In this document: piece by piece, positions 21,771 through 30,619 of the stretch
How the letters are laid out: each line of letters starts with the position of its first letter
How positions within the stretch are numbered: position 1 is the stretch's first letter
NCBI GenBank assembly: GCA_900770835.1
Contig: CAAGLQ010000321.1
Location: 1-35,047 of the forward strand
Source: an uncultured Parabacteroides sp.
Lineage (GTDB): Bacteria > Bacteroidota > Bacteroidia > Bacteroidales > Tannerellaceae
DNA: 35,047 nucleotides
Direction of reading: 5' to 3'
Position numbers and translations under genes: made by a program
Notes under the pieces: model-generated
The model's database searches: none
Seen by the model: only the letters and a program-made list of their open reading frames with translations
Told to the model about the DNA's origin: nothing

Positions 21771-23552
21771 TTACTTACCAGAGAGCTTCTCTTTCAGAGC
21801 TGCCAACTCCTCAATGTCACCCAAAGTTGTCTTCTCGATCTGAGTGCTCATAACCGGAGCGTCCTCATCCTTACGGTTATTACGCTTGTTAGCTTTCTTC
21901 TCCTTCATGGCAGCCTTCTGCTCATCCTCGAATACACGGCTGTGAGAAAGGATGATGCGCTTAGCGTCCTTATTGAACTCGATCACCTTAAACGGCAACT
22001 TCTCCTCTACCTGAGCCTGTGCGCCATCCTCCTTCACCAAGTGCTTCGGAGTTGCGAAGCCCTCTACGCCGTACGGCAAAGAAACAACTGCGCCCTTATC
22101 CAATACCTCGATGATCGTACCCTCGTGGATAGAGCCAACGGTGAAGATAGTCTCGAATACATCCCAAGGGTTCTCCTCTAACTGCTTGTGGCCCAAGCTC
22201 AAGCGACGGTTTTCCTTATCGATCTCCAATACCTGTACCTCTATGTCAGCACCGATCTGCGTGAACTCAGACGGGTGTTTGATCTTCTTCGTCCAAGAGA
22301 GGTCAGAGATGTGGATCAAACCATCAACACCCTCCTCGATCTCTACGAATACACCGAAGTTCGTGAAATTGCGCACCTTAGCGGTGTGGCGAGAGCCAAC
22401 CGGGAAGCGCTCCTCGATGTTCTCCCAAGGATCAGCCTTCAGCTGCTTGATACCGAGAGACATCTTACGCTCCTCGCGATCCAATGTCAAGATCACAGCC
22501 TCGACCTCATCGCCTACCTTCATGAAGTCTTGTGCGCTACGCAAGTGCTGTGTCCAAGACATCTCAGATACGTGGATCAAGCCCTCAACGCCCGGAGCGA
22601 TCTCGATGAATGCACCGTAGTCAGCCATAACGACTACCTTACCCTTCACCTTGTCACCGACCTTCAAGTCCGGATCCAAAGCATCCCAAGGATGCGGAGT
22701 CAACTGCTTCAAGCCAAGAGCGATGCGCTTCTTCTCATCGTCGAAGTCGAGGATAACCACGTTAATCTTTTGGTCAAGCTTAACGATCTCCTCCGGATGA
22801 GAAACACGGCCCCAAGAGAGGTCTGTGATGTGGATCAAACCATCTACGCCACCGAGGTCGATGAATACACCGTAAGAAGTGATGTTCTTAACGGTACCCT
22901 CCAAGATCTGGCCCTTCTCCAGCTTAGAGATAATATCTTTCTTCTGCTGCTCCAACTCAGCCTCGATGAGTGCCTTGTGTGAAACAACCACATTCTTGAA
23001 TTCCTGATTGATCTTGACGATCTTGAACTCCATCGTCTTACCAACGAATACATCATAGTCGCGGATCGGCTTAACATCGATCTGAGAACCGGGCAAGAAG
23101 GCCTCGATACCAAATACATCCACGATCATACCACCCTTCGTGCGGCACTTGATGTAACCCTTGATTACTTCGTCTTTCTCCAAAGCCTCGTTCACACGAT
23201 CCCAAGAACGTGTAGCGCGTGCTTTCTTGTGTGACAGGATCAACTGACCCTTTTTATCCTCCTGGCTCTCGATGTAAACCTCTACCTCGTCGCCAATCTT
23301 CAAATCCGGGTTGTAACGGAACTCGGACATGGGAACAACGCCGTCAGACTTGAAGCCGATGTTGACTACAACCTCGCGTTTGTTCATTGCGGTAACGATA
23401 CCCATCACCACCTCTTTGTCTTTAACGGTGTTCAAGGTCTCGTCATACGTTTTTACGAGCTCTTCCTTGCTCTTCTCGCCATAAGAATCGCCATTCTCAT
23501 AGGAGTCCCAGTTGAAATCCTCAACCGGCTGGATGTTCTTTAAATTTTCCAT
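21771..23552 (-). CDS. rpsA: 30S ribosomal protein S1
   Basis: The 593-residue product contains six S1 RNA-binding repeats, approximately at residues 48-113, 129-200, 213-283, 298-370, 385-457 and 470-540. The middle repeats carry the recurrent G-V-F-x-x-x-G-V-x-G-L-I-H-x-S/T-D-L-S-W pattern. A charged C-terminal tail (K-K-A-N-K-R-N-N-R-K, then acidic residues) ends the protein. S1 brings mRNA to the 30S subunit; in a phylum with few Shine-Dalgarno sequences it is expected to matter greatly. The gene is monocistronic, with its own promoter near 23627 and terminator at 21715-21747. The 5' leader of about 70 nt is a possible site of autoregulation, but I see no strong structure. Confidence 0.98.
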   Translation of the reverse strand: MENLKNIQPVEDFNWDSYENGDSYGEKSKEELVKTYDETLNTVKDKEVVMGIVTAMNKREVVVNIGFKSDGVVPMSEFRYNPDLKIGDEVEVYIESQEDKKGQLILSHKKARATRSWDRVNEALEKDEVIKGYIKCRTKGGMIVDVFGIEAFLPGSQIDVKPIRDYDVFVGKTMEFKIVKINQEFKNVVVSHKALIEAELEQQKKDIISKLEKGQILEGTVKNITSYGVFIDLGGVDGLIHITDLSWGRVSHPEEIVKLDQKINVVILDFDDEKKRIALGLKQLTPHPWDALDPDLKVGDKVKGKVVVMADYGAFIEIAPGVEGLIHVSEMSWTQHLRSAQDFMKVGDEVEAVILTLDREERKMSLGIKQLKADPWENIEERFPVGSRHTAKVRNFTNFGVFVEIEEGVDGLIHISDLSWTKKIKHPSEFTQIGADIEVQVLEIDKENRRLSLGHKQLEENPWDVFETIFTVGSIHEGTIIEVLDKGAVVSLPYGVEGFATPKHLVKEDGAQAQVEEKLPFKVIEFNKDAKRIILSHSRVFEDEQKAAMKEKKANKRNNRKDEDAPVMSTQIEKTTLGDIEELAALKEKLSGK

Positions 23553-23626
23553 TCTTAAATTGCTAATACTTAATTTGTTTTAATTAGTAAGTTAGACATT
23601 ATGTTGTCATCTCTCAAAAATCGCCG

Positions 23627-23655
23627 CAAAGGTAATCCTTTTTTCTTCACCGCAA
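23627..23655 (-). promoter_or_regulatory. Promoter of rpsA
   Basis: TACCTTTG (23634 to 23627) matches TAnnTTTG exactly, with a TTGC at 23655 to 23652 as a weak -33 element 17 bp upstream. The transcript would start near 23620, giving a leader of about 68 nt. Confidence 0.55.
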
Positions 23656-23689
23656 GCCGCTTATCCCCTACTTTTTTCATTTTCAAGAA

Positions 23690-23739
23690 ACAAAAAGAGG
23701 ACTCTCATAATTAAAACATTAGAGTACGACCTCTTTTGA
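23690..23739 (-). terminator. Terminator downstream of prfB
   Basis: On the minus strand an 8-9 bp outer stem (23738-23730 with 23700-23691) continues, after a 4-nt bulge, into a 5-bp AGAGT/ACTCT... stem with an A/T-rich loop. TTTTTG TTTC follows. It lies about 84 bp after the prfB stop codon; no gene fits in the 270-bp rpsA-prfB gap. Confidence 0.6.
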
Positions 23740-23822
23740 GCCAGAATAGCGTGCCCCTCTTCTTACTGTTCTCCACAATCTTCCGGATGCCATGATTCTC
23801 AACATCTGAAAAGATCTATCCA

Positions 23823-24948
23823 TCATTTCTCCTCACTTTCGGACGCAGCGAACTCCATCAGATAGGCTTTGATAAAATCATCGATCTTACCATCCATCAC
23901 GCCTGCCACATCAGAGGTTTGATAATTGGTGCGATGATCTTTTACACGGCGGTCATCAAAGACATAGCTCCGGATCTGCGATCCCCACTCAATCTTCTTC
24001 TTCCCTGCCTCCACCTTGGCCTGCTCCGCCATACGATGCTTCAACTCTTTGTCATACAAGATAGAGCGCAACTGACGCATCGCATTCTCACGATTCTTGG
24101 GCTGGTCTCTCGTCTCGGTGTTCTCAATCAAGATCTCCTCCTCCTCACCGGTATAGGGATCCTTGAACTGATAACGCAAGCGGACACCGGATTCCACCTT
24201 GTTGACATTCTGTCCACCGGCTCCACCACTTCGGAACGTATCCCAAGAGATGGCTGCGGAATCCACCTTCACCTCAATGGTATCATCCACCAAAGGCGTC
24301 ACAAAGACGGAGGCGAAAGAGGTCATGCGTTTGCCCTGCGCATTGTAGGGAGAGACACGCACCAACCGATGCACGCCATTCTCACTCTTCAAATAGCCAT
24401 ACGCATAGTCGCCCTCGATATTCATTGTCACCGATTTAATGCCAGCCTCATCCCCTTCCTGATAGTTGGCGATCGTCACCTTATAGCCATTGCTCTCGGC
24501 CCATCGCTGATACATACGCATCAACATGGAGGCCCAATCCTGGCTCTCGGTTCCTCCCGCTCCGGAGTTGATTTTCAAGACACAGCACATCTGGTCTGCC
24601 TCTTCACGCAACATATTGCGGAACTCCAACTCCTCCACCAAATGAAGGGCTTTACGGTAAGCCTCATCCACCTCCTCTTCGCTGACAATCTCCTCACGCA
24701 TATAATCGTAAGACAATTGCAACTCCTCGGCTGCGGACTTCACCTCGTTATACAGCTCAATCCATTTCTTCAGCTCCCTCACCTTCTTCATCTGGATCTC
24801 CGCCTTCTTGGCATCCTCCCAGAATCCGGGATCTTGTGTACGTAACTCTTCCTCTTCTAATTGAATGGTCTTCCCATCAATGTCAAAGATACCTCCTCAG
24901 CGCGGTCTCGCGCTCCAACACGTCGTGTAGTTGGTCTGATGTAATCAT
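23823..24948 (-). CDS. prfB: Peptide chain release factor 2, made by programmed +1 frameshift
   Basis: RF2 releases the peptide at UGA and UAA codons. Translation starts at the ATG of 24948 (M-I-T-S-D-Q-L-H) and meets an in-frame TGA as codon 22 (24885-24883). Skipping one T lets the ribosome continue with D-I-D-G-K-T, giving a 374-residue protein. The catalytic G-G-Q lies in S-G-G-A-G-G-Q-N-V-N-K. The tripeptide that reads the stop codon is S-P-Y in L-V-R-V-S-P-Y rather than the classical S-P-F. The body downstream of the shift is intact and of normal length. A prediction that ignores recoding would start at an internal Met near 24791 and lose about 52 residues. The gene seems to be monocistronic, 48 bp after the acyl-CoA synthetase gene. 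Confidence 0.97.
24882..24897 (-). promoter_or_regulatory. RF2 programmed frameshift site
   Basis: On the minus strand AGGAGG (24897-24892), the spacer TAT, the slippery CTT and the stop TGA followed by C reproduce the E. coli RF2 recoding signal. The internal Shine-Dalgarno-like element is present even though ordinary genes in this window mostly lack one. Confidence 0.95.
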
Positions 24949-24982
24949 ATTCCTATTCTTATATTATATATGTAACGGGCTG

Positions 24983-24990
24983 CGAAGATA
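24983..24990 (-). promoter_or_regulatory. -7 element of prfB
   Basis: TATCTTCG (24990 to 24983) is one mismatch from TAnnTTTG and lies 34 bp before the prfB ATG. Any -33 element would lie inside the 3' end of the upstream acyl-CoA synthetase gene. Confidence 0.4.
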
Positions 24991-24996
24991 CGAAAT

Positions 24997-26811
24997 TTAT
25001 TCGGCATACATCGCCTCGATCTGCGCAGCATAACGCTGCAAGATCACCCGGCGGCGCAATTTGAGTGTATCGGTCAACTCGCCTGCCTCCATCGTAAAGG
25101 GATTCGGGAGCAACGTAAACCGTTTAATCTTCTCATAAGCAGCTAAATGGGCCTGTCCCTCCTCAATGTGCGATTCGATCAACTTATTGATTTTCGGGTC
25201 GGCCAGCAACTCCTCCCGATTCGCATAAGTGATTTGGTTAGCCGCAGCATACTCCTCCAACAGCGGATAGGAAGGCACGATCAGGGCACTCACAAACTTA
25301 CGCTCATCGCCAATCACGGCTACCTGCTCTATATAGGGATCGCTCGTCACACTCAACTCAATGCTTTGCGGAGCGATGTATTTGCCATTCGAGGTCTTAT
25401 AAAGATCCTTGATGCGCTCCTTGAAATAGAGTGTATCGCCCTCCAGACGACCGGCATCACCCGTGCGGAAGAAACCATCCTCCGTAAACGCCTTGGCATT
25501 CTCCTCCGGCAACTTATAATAGCCACTCATGACCGTCTTACCTTTCACTAAGATCTCGTCGTTTGCCGGATCAATACGCACCTGCAAATCAGGCATGATC
25601 TTTCCAATGGAACCGACTTGATACCCCTCCTCCGGGAAGAAACAGACAGTGGCAGTCGTCTCGCTCAGCCCATAGCCGTAACGCATCGGGAAATCCACGG
25701 AAAGCAGAAACTCCAACACATGGTCTGCCAACGGCGCACCGGCCACTGGGAAGAAGCGACTATTCTGCAAACCCAACACCTGCTTCAAGACACGAAACAC
25801 CGTCTTTTGATAGAGGTTATATTTCATCTGCAACGCCATAGGAGGCTTTATACCCTTGCGTTTATAATCCAAATGATAGGCACGACCCGTTGCTATCGCA
25901 CTCTCAAACAGGGAACGCATCGGGCCAGAAGCATGCGCAATCTTCTCTTGCACGCCGATATAGACCTTCTCCCAGAAACGAGGCACGCTACACATCACAC
26001 TGGGGCAAACCTCCTTCAGTGATTTCTGGATACGTTTCGGATCCCGATTGATCGCCACCTGTGTACCCTTCATCAAACAAACCATAGTCCAGCCCCGCTC
26101 AAAGATATGGGTCAACGGTAAGAAACACATAGAGAGATCCTTATCCGTCACCTGCGGGATACGCAAATCATGCGTACGCATCGCCTCCAAATAGTTGGCA
26201 TGGGTCAGCACCACCCCCTTGGAATGGCCTGTTGTACCGGATGTATAAATAATGGTAGCGATGTCTTCGGGCACCGCTTGGCTGGTACGGATCTTCACCG
26301 TGCTGGCCGCATGGGCATTGTCTCCCAAGCGGATAAAATCATCAAAATAGATGGATTGCTTATCCTCCGGATTTAATTTCACCGCCGGATCGTAAATCAC
26401 TAACCGCTTCAAAATGTGCGGCAACTGCTTCATCACGATCCAAGCATTGTTGTATTGTTGCTGCTCTCCCACGAAAAGCGTGTGAATATTCGCGTCCTCC
26501 ACAATGAAAGCGATCTGCTCCGGCGAACTGGTGGCATACATCGGCACATCCGCGATCCGGTTGGCATACGCGCCAAAATAGGTATAAAGACACTGCGGCA
26601 TGTTCTGCGAATAGACACCAATATTCTCTTGTACCTCCATGCCAAACTCCGCCATGGCGGTAGCCGCCAAGCGCACCTTTTCCGCAAATTCATTCCAAGA
26701 AACTTTCAGCCATCTTCCACTGGCATCATCGCGATACCTCAAAGCTGTACGATTGCCGTATTTCTCTGCCTGGCGAGGAATCAATTCGGCATAATGATAA
26801 TAACAACCCAT
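24997..26811 (-). CDS. Long-chain fatty acid-CoA ligase (AMP-forming)
   Basis: The 604-residue product is an ANL-superfamily adenylate-forming enzyme. The P-loop-like A3 motif reads Y-T-S-G-T-T-G-H-S-K-G, the A5 motif Y-G-L-S-E-T-T, and the A7/A8 region F-R-T-G-D-A-G then K-D-L-Y-K-T-S-N-G-K-Y-I-A-P. The last of these is typical of FadD/FAA1-type long-chain ligases. It activates fatty acids as acyl-AMP and transfers them to CoA, for phospholipid synthesis or recycling, and is probably membrane-associated. The chain-length range cannot be read from sequence. The gene has its own upstream -7 element. Confidence 0.94.
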   Translation of the reverse strand: MGCYYHYAELIPRQAEKYGNRTALRYRDDASGRWLKVSWNEFAEKVRLAATAMAEFGMEVQENIGVYSQNMPQCLYTYFGAYANRIADVPMYATSSPEQIAFIVEDANIHTLFVGEQQQYNNAWIVMKQLPHILKRLVIYDPAVKLNPEDKQSIYFDDFIRLGDNAHAASTVKIRTSQAVPEDIATIIYTSGTTGHSKGVVLTHANYLEAMRTHDLRIPQVTDKDLSMCFLPLTHIFERGWTMVCLMKGTQVAINRDPKRIQKSLKEVCPSVMCSVPRFWEKVYIGVQEKIAHASGPMRSLFESAIATGRAYHLDYKRKGIKPPMALQMKYNLYQKTVFRVLKQVLGLQNSRFFPVAGAPLADHVLEFLLSVDFPMRYGYGLSETTATVCFFPEEGYQVGSIGKIMPDLQVRIDPANDEILVKGKTVMSGYYKLPEENAKAFTEDGFFRTGDAGRLEGDTLYFKERIKDLYKTSNGKYIAPQSIELSVTSDPYIEQVAVIGDERKFVSALIVPSYPLLEEYAAANQITYANREELLADPKINKLIESHIEEGQAHLAAYEKIKRFTLLPNPFTMEAGELTDTLKLRRRVILQRYAAQIEAMYAE

Positions 26812-26836
26812 ACTTGTTCATTTTGATTATTCGCCG

Positions 26837-26844
26837 CAAAAGTA
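26837..26844 (-). promoter_or_regulatory. -7 element of the acyl-CoA synthetase gene
   Basis: TACTTTTG (26844 to 26837) matches TAnnTTTG exactly, 25 bp before the ATG. No clear -33 element is found at the usual distance. Confidence 0.5.
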
Positions 26845-26948
26845 CGCATTTCTATGCGATTGGGCACTATTATCGGGTTATAATTACACACTTCCGTCGT
26901 TTTTGTGCAATCAAACAGTTAAATAAAGATAACATCAAGTAGTTTGTA

Positions 26949-26979
26949 TTGCATAGTACAATTATTAAGCATACATTTG
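26949..26979 (+). promoter_or_regulatory. Promoter of the padR-pspC pair
   Basis: TACATTTG at 26972-26979 is an exact -7 match, with TTGC at 26949-26952 spaced 19 bp upstream. An AGGAG ribosome-binding site at 26991-26995 precedes the ATG at 27001, unusual for this phylum. Confidence 0.55.
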
Positions 26980-27000
26980 TGGCAACAAAAAGGAGACAAG

Positions 27001-27330
27001 ATGAATGCAGAGAACGTAAAATCACAAATGAGAAAGGGAATATTAGAGTATTGTATTCTCCTTCTGCTCAAAAAAGAGCCGGCCTATACTTCCGATATTA
27101 TTCAGAAGTTGCAAGAGGCCAAGCTGATCGTCGTGGAAGGCACGTTGTATCCGCTGTTGACCCGCTTAAAGAATAGCGAGTTGTTGAGTTACCGGTGGGT
27201 AGAATCTACGCAGGGGCCTCCTCGTAAATACTACCAACTGACTGAGAAAGGTGAGGAGTTCTTAGGCGAGCTCGAAGCTTCGTGGGAAGAATTGACCAAT
27301 ACCATTATGCACATTCGAAATAACAATTAA
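27001..27330 (+). CDS. PadR-family transcriptional regulator
   Basis: The 109-residue product is a winged-helix regulator. The N-terminal M-R-K-G-I-L-E-Y-C-I-L-L-L-L and the recognition region E-G-T-L-Y-P-L-L-T-R-L are typical, followed by the wing G-P-P-R-K-Y-Y-Q-L-T-E-K-G. The helical C-terminus for dimerisation is short, as in the small PadR subgroup. The ATG at 27001 is preceded by AGGAG; an upstream in-frame TTG lies before the promoter. The pspC gene follows 12 bp downstream. Pairing of PadR with PspC-type membrane proteins is common in Bacteroidetes, and PadR probably represses its own operon; that is inference. Confidence 0.93.
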   Translation: MNAENVKSQMRKGILEYCILLLLKKEPAYTSDIIQKLQEAKLIVVEGTLYPLLTRLKNSELLSYRWVESTQGPPRKYYQLTEKGEEFLGELEASWEELTNTIMHIRNNN

Positions 27331-27342
27331 ATCAAACGAGCG

Positions 27343-28458
27343 ATGAAAAAGACATTAACCGTCAATCTGGGTGGCACGGTCTTTCATATTGATGAGGACG
27401 CCTATCAGTTATTAGACAAGTATTTATCGAACTTACGCATTCACTTCGTGAAGGAGGAGGGTACCGATGAGATCATGAACGATTTCGAGTTGCGTATCTC
27501 CGAGCTGTTGAGCGATCGCATTCGTTTAGGCTATGAGGTGATTACGATCGAGCACATCGAGGAGGTGATCAAACGCATGGGCAAGCCGGAAGAGATTTTC
27601 GACGAGGATAAGGAGATCGGCAACGAGCAGCAGGCGCAGACAGGCAACCCGCAAGCCGAGCAGGCGACAACCACTACGCGCCGACGCTTGATGCGCGACC
27701 CGGACAATCGCATCCTGGGTGGTGTTTGTGGCGGTTTTGCCGCTTATATGAATTGGGATCCGACAGCCGTACGTATCGCCGTGTTCCTGTTGATGTTTTT
27801 CTATGGCGTAACGCTTCCCCTCTATTTCATCTTCTGGATCATCGTGCCGATCGCACGTACAGCGACCGAGAAATTGGAGATGCGTGGCGAGAGCGTGACC
27901 ATCGAGAATATAGGCAAGACCGTGACAGACGGTTTTGAGAAGGTGAGCGATAAGGCCAATGAGTATTTCAACTCCGGTAAGCCCCGTACGCTACTGCAAA
28001 AGATGGGCGATGCCTTCGTGATGATCTTAGGCTTCTTAGCGAAGTTCATCCTGATCTTAAGCTGTATCATTCTGTTGCCGGTCTTCGTGCTGATACTCTT
28101 CGTGTTGGTTGCGATCTTCTTCGGAGTCATCGTGGGTGGCGCAGATTTCCTCTATCATTTCTCACCCTTTGGCATCGATGTCATGGCAAATACGCCAACC
28201 GGCATGGTGATTATGGGTTGCATCGGCATGATTCTGCTGATCGGCGTACCTGTCTTTGCCCTGATCTATGCGATCTGTACCCAATTGTTCAAGATACAAC
28301 CCCTCTCCTCATCGGCGAAATGGGTTTTGCTGGTGCTCTGGTTCATTGGTTTAGCCCTCTGTTCCATCTATACGCAACAGGTTGGCGCACTGCAAGAATG
28401 GAGAGAGTTTTGGGACAGTCTTCGTATGAGCCACTCGCATGCCGTGTGGGTTCCTTGA
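27343..28458 (+). CDS. PspC-domain membrane protein
   Basis: The 371-residue product begins with a conserved N-terminal domain (residues 1-87, T-L-T-V-N-L-G-G-T-V-F-H-I). A PspC domain at about 113-172 follows (R-D-P-D-N-R-I-L-G-G-V-C-G-G). Hydrophobic segments lie near 143-170, 225-268, 287-312 and 327-345, so it is an inner-membrane protein. PspC proteins respond to envelope stress in Proteobacteria; the role in Bacteroidetes is not established. It lies 12 bp after padR, in the same operon. No DUF2807-type head domain follows the last membrane segment; the protein ends in a short polar tail. Confidence 0.9.
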   Translation: MKKTLTVNLGGTVFHIDEDAYQLLDKYLSNLRIHFVKEEGTDEIMNDFELRISELLSDRIRLGYEVITIEHIEEVIKRMGKPEEIFDEDKEIGNEQQAQTGNPQAEQATTTTRRRLMRDPDNRILGGVCGGFAAYMNWDPTAVRIAVFLLMFFYGVTLPLYFIFWIIVPIARTATEKLEMRGESVTIENIGKTVTDGFEKVSDKANEYFNSGKPRTLLQKMGDAFVMILGFLAKFILILSCIILLPVFVLILFVLVAIFFGVIVGGADFLYHFSPFGIDVMANTPTGMVIMGCIGMILLIGVPVFALIYAICTQLFKIQPLSSSAKWVLLVLWFIGLALCSIYTQQVGALQEWREFWDSLRMSHSHAVWVP

Positions 28459-28533
28459 GATCATCGCTCTATACATATATATAATAGGAATATGATTTGT
28501 GGTTCATTGTGTGTTGACCATCAATCAGCGCAA

Positions 28534-28560
28534 GGAGGAGCCGGTCATTCCGGTTCCTCC
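28534..28560. terminator. Hairpin between pspC and the porin gene
   Basis: GGAGGAGCCGG (28534-28544) pairs with CCGGTTCCTCC (28550-28560) through ten Watson-Crick pairs and one G-T pair around a TCATT loop. It lies between two converging genes. The T-run is weak on both strands, so its efficiency is uncertain. Confidence 0.6.
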
Positions 28561-28577
28561 TCTCTGTTGTGATATAG

Positions 28578-29831
28578 TTACTTCTTCGTCGTAAACAAGG
28601 TAGGATTAATATTAAGCGATACCCAGATCCAATCCTGCCAAGAGTTATGGTTTCCTCCTTTGTAATACTCCATAGTTCGTGTAGCAGCCATGACACTATA
28701 TCCACCTTGCAACGTCACATCTTTTAGGATACGCCAGTTGATTTGCAGATCAACCTCAGTGCCTAAACTTTTATCGTAACCCTCCAGCCGCTGTGCCGTT
28801 GCGAAATAATGTACCGCCACAGAGCTATCAACCGTTTTAGAGGTTTTCCAGGCAACCGTTGCATTCAAATCATTCAGACCTTGTGCGGGCATAGTCGTGT
28901 TATTGAAATAATCCATTGCCCCATAAAATTTATGGTGTGTGCCATAAAGCACGTTGAACGTATTATTCTTCTCACTATCCATCTTACTTCCACTGACATA
29001 ATCATCGCCTACAGACAGACTGAATACCGGAAGAAATTGCCATTTGGCATTGAGGCTGAGCAGATAAGCACTGACCGATTTTCCTGCTTTGTCTTTGCCT
29101 GTTTGATAATAGAAAGTCGCATTGCCACTCAAAGGTGACGTAGAACGATACGTAGCATACAAACCCATCGTTTGCATATATTTGACGGAATGAGCATCCG
29201 CATCCCCTGTTTCCACACCTTGATTCAAGACTAATGCAGAAAGGCCAAAAGGCGTACTGACTCCATAATGATACCAAACAGCTTGCATTGTTTTATAAAT
29301 GGCCTTACCACTGTAATAGTTGTCTATCCGATTTTCAGCATCCTGGTTATAAGCAAAGAAGGCATGTAGCTTGTGCTCCCCTTTCTCATAACCAGCCCGC
29401 AACACATCATGGCTACGCCCTGTGGCTGCCCAATCCAAACCTCCTAACAACCGCTCATCATCATATACCAATGTCTGACGGCCTAACTGCAGGAAACCGC
29501 CTTGTCCAAATCGCAATTTGGCCCATGCCTCAAAAATATTGATATTGCCTTTGTTGGAGTTGTTCGTCTGCGAATCATCGCCCCACACTCCTGTATGTTG
29601 GGCTGCCAATTTGAGAGACAAATTTTGACGTTCCCAACCAATGCCCAATCGCATGCGATCATTGATAAACAGGGCTGGTTTGGCACTTTGATCTCGTAAG
29701 GATAGGGCACCGTTACGATATTCTCCCCGCGTACGGAGTTGGGCATCTACTTGTAAATCGCCCAAATTTTGTTGAGCCTGTACAGCAGTAAAGCTCAATG
29801 CGGCTAATGCCATAAGAAGAAATCGTTTCAT
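28578..29831 (-). CDS. Outer-membrane beta-barrel porin (alginate-export-like family)
   Basis: The 417-residue product has a signal peptide (M-K-R-F-L-L-M-A-L, cleavage near A-V-Q-A-Q at residues 16-20). The rest is made of alternating amphipathic strands with aromatic girdles. The region near residues 95-130 (F-L-Q-L-G-R-Q-T-L-V-Y-D-D-E-R-L-L-G) is typical of the alginate_exp/porin group of Bacteroidetes, and F-T-T-K-K is the C-terminus. The gene is the last of the nrf operon, 8 bp after ccsA. Channels of this group carry anions or sugars. A nitrite or nitrate pore is a reasonable guess from context only. Confidence 0.85.
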   Translation of the reverse strand: MKRFLLMALAALSFTAVQAQQNLGDLQVDAQLRTRGEYRNGALSLRDQSAKPALFINDRMRLGIGWERQNLSLKLAAQHTGVWGDDSQTNNSNKGNINIFEAWAKLRFGQGGFLQLGRQTLVYDDERLLGGLDWAATGRSHDVLRAGYEKGEHKLHAFFAYNQDAENRIDNYYSGKAIYKTMQAVWYHYGVSTPFGLSALVLNQGVETGDADAHSVKYMQTMGLYATYRSTSPLSGNATFYYQTGKDKAGKSVSAYLLSLNAKWQFLPVFSLSVGDDYVSGSKMDSEKNNTFNVLYGTHHKFYGAMDYFNNTTMPAQGLNDLNATVAWKTSKTVDSSVAVHYFATAQRLEGYDKSLGTEVDLQINWRILKDVTLQGGYSVMAATRTMEYYKGGNHNSWQDWIWVSLNINPTLFTTKK

Positions 29832-29839
29832 ATACAGAA

Positions 29840-30619
29840 TCAGTTTAAATTATATGTATGAATAGAAGTACCTTGTACCGCAGGTAAATAATTAATGCCC
29901 CACCAACACATTTGTAAACAGAGGAAAGCGAAGAGCAGCAACCACAACACCGAACGGATGCGCTTGGGTGCCGCATAACGCCAATGAATATAAAGTAGGT
30001 AAAACATCCACGTAGCCGCCGCCCAGGTTTCTTTGGGGTCCCATGACCAATAGTGGCCCCAGGCCTCCTTGGCCCAGATTGCGCCAAAGAGCATCCCGAT
30101 CGTCAAGAAAACAACGCCAACATTTACCAAATTATCAACCATGCCAATCTCTTGATCACTGTTTCTATACAGCATCCACACAGCCAGTAACGCAGCTGCC
30201 CCCAACAGGGCATACGCAAACATATATACAATGACATGCGGAGCAAACCAAGGCGATTGTAAAGCGGGCATCAATGCCTTACTATGTATCTCAGGTTTCA
30301 ACAGATTGACGCCAATGAAGACAGCCGCCATCAAGGTAGAAAAAGAAAGTACCCATTTATAGCGCCACTTTGCATAGGTTAGCAAACCGGCTATCGGCAT
30401 AAAAAAGGAATACCATAACCGGGTCTCTCCCATAGTACGGAGAGGCGGACGTTCCAAACTGAGCCAAAGCCCCATGATAAATAGCGCAAAAAGCAAAGTG
30501 CCCCCAACAGTCAGCGAAAGCGCAGCCATACGTCTCATGCGCCAAGCCATCCAAGCCCCCAAACTCCACAATAAAATAGCCGGAAAAGCAAAACCCGCAA
30601 ACACATCCCATGTGATCAT
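29840..30619 (-). CDS. ccsA: Cytochrome c biogenesis protein CcsA-like (ResC type)
   Basis: The 259-residue product is a polytopic membrane protein with the haem-handling WWD motif W-G-H-Y-W-S-W-D-P-K-E-T-W. It also has the histidines of W-F-A-P-H and I-H-W-R-Y that ligate haem in system II cytochrome c synthetases. With ResB it delivers and attaches haem to CxxCH motifs outside the inner membrane. It overlaps the ResB-like gene by 4 bp (ATGA). In this operon the pair probably serves NrfA and NrfH, whose first haem sits on CxxCK and may need a dedicated ligase. Confidence 0.93.
   Translation of the reverse strand: MITWDVFAGFAFPAILLWSLGAWMAWRMRRMAALSLTVGGTLLFALFIMGLWLSLERPPLRTMGETRLWYSFFMPIAGLLTYAKWRYKWVLSFSTLMAAVFIGVNLLKPEIHSKALMPALQSPWFAPHVIVYMFAYALLGAAALLAVWMLYRNSDQEIGMVDNLVNVGVVFLTIGMLFGAIWAKEAWGHYWSWDPKETWAAATWMFYLLYIHWRYAAPKRIRSVLWLLLFAFLCLQMCWWGINYLPAVQGTSIHTYNLN

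Noticed and set aside
23919..24845. Open frame of 308 codons opposite prfB, and others opposite rpsA
   Set aside because: The products are Leu/His/Ile-rich shadow sequences with no motif, on the reverse of strongly supported genes.
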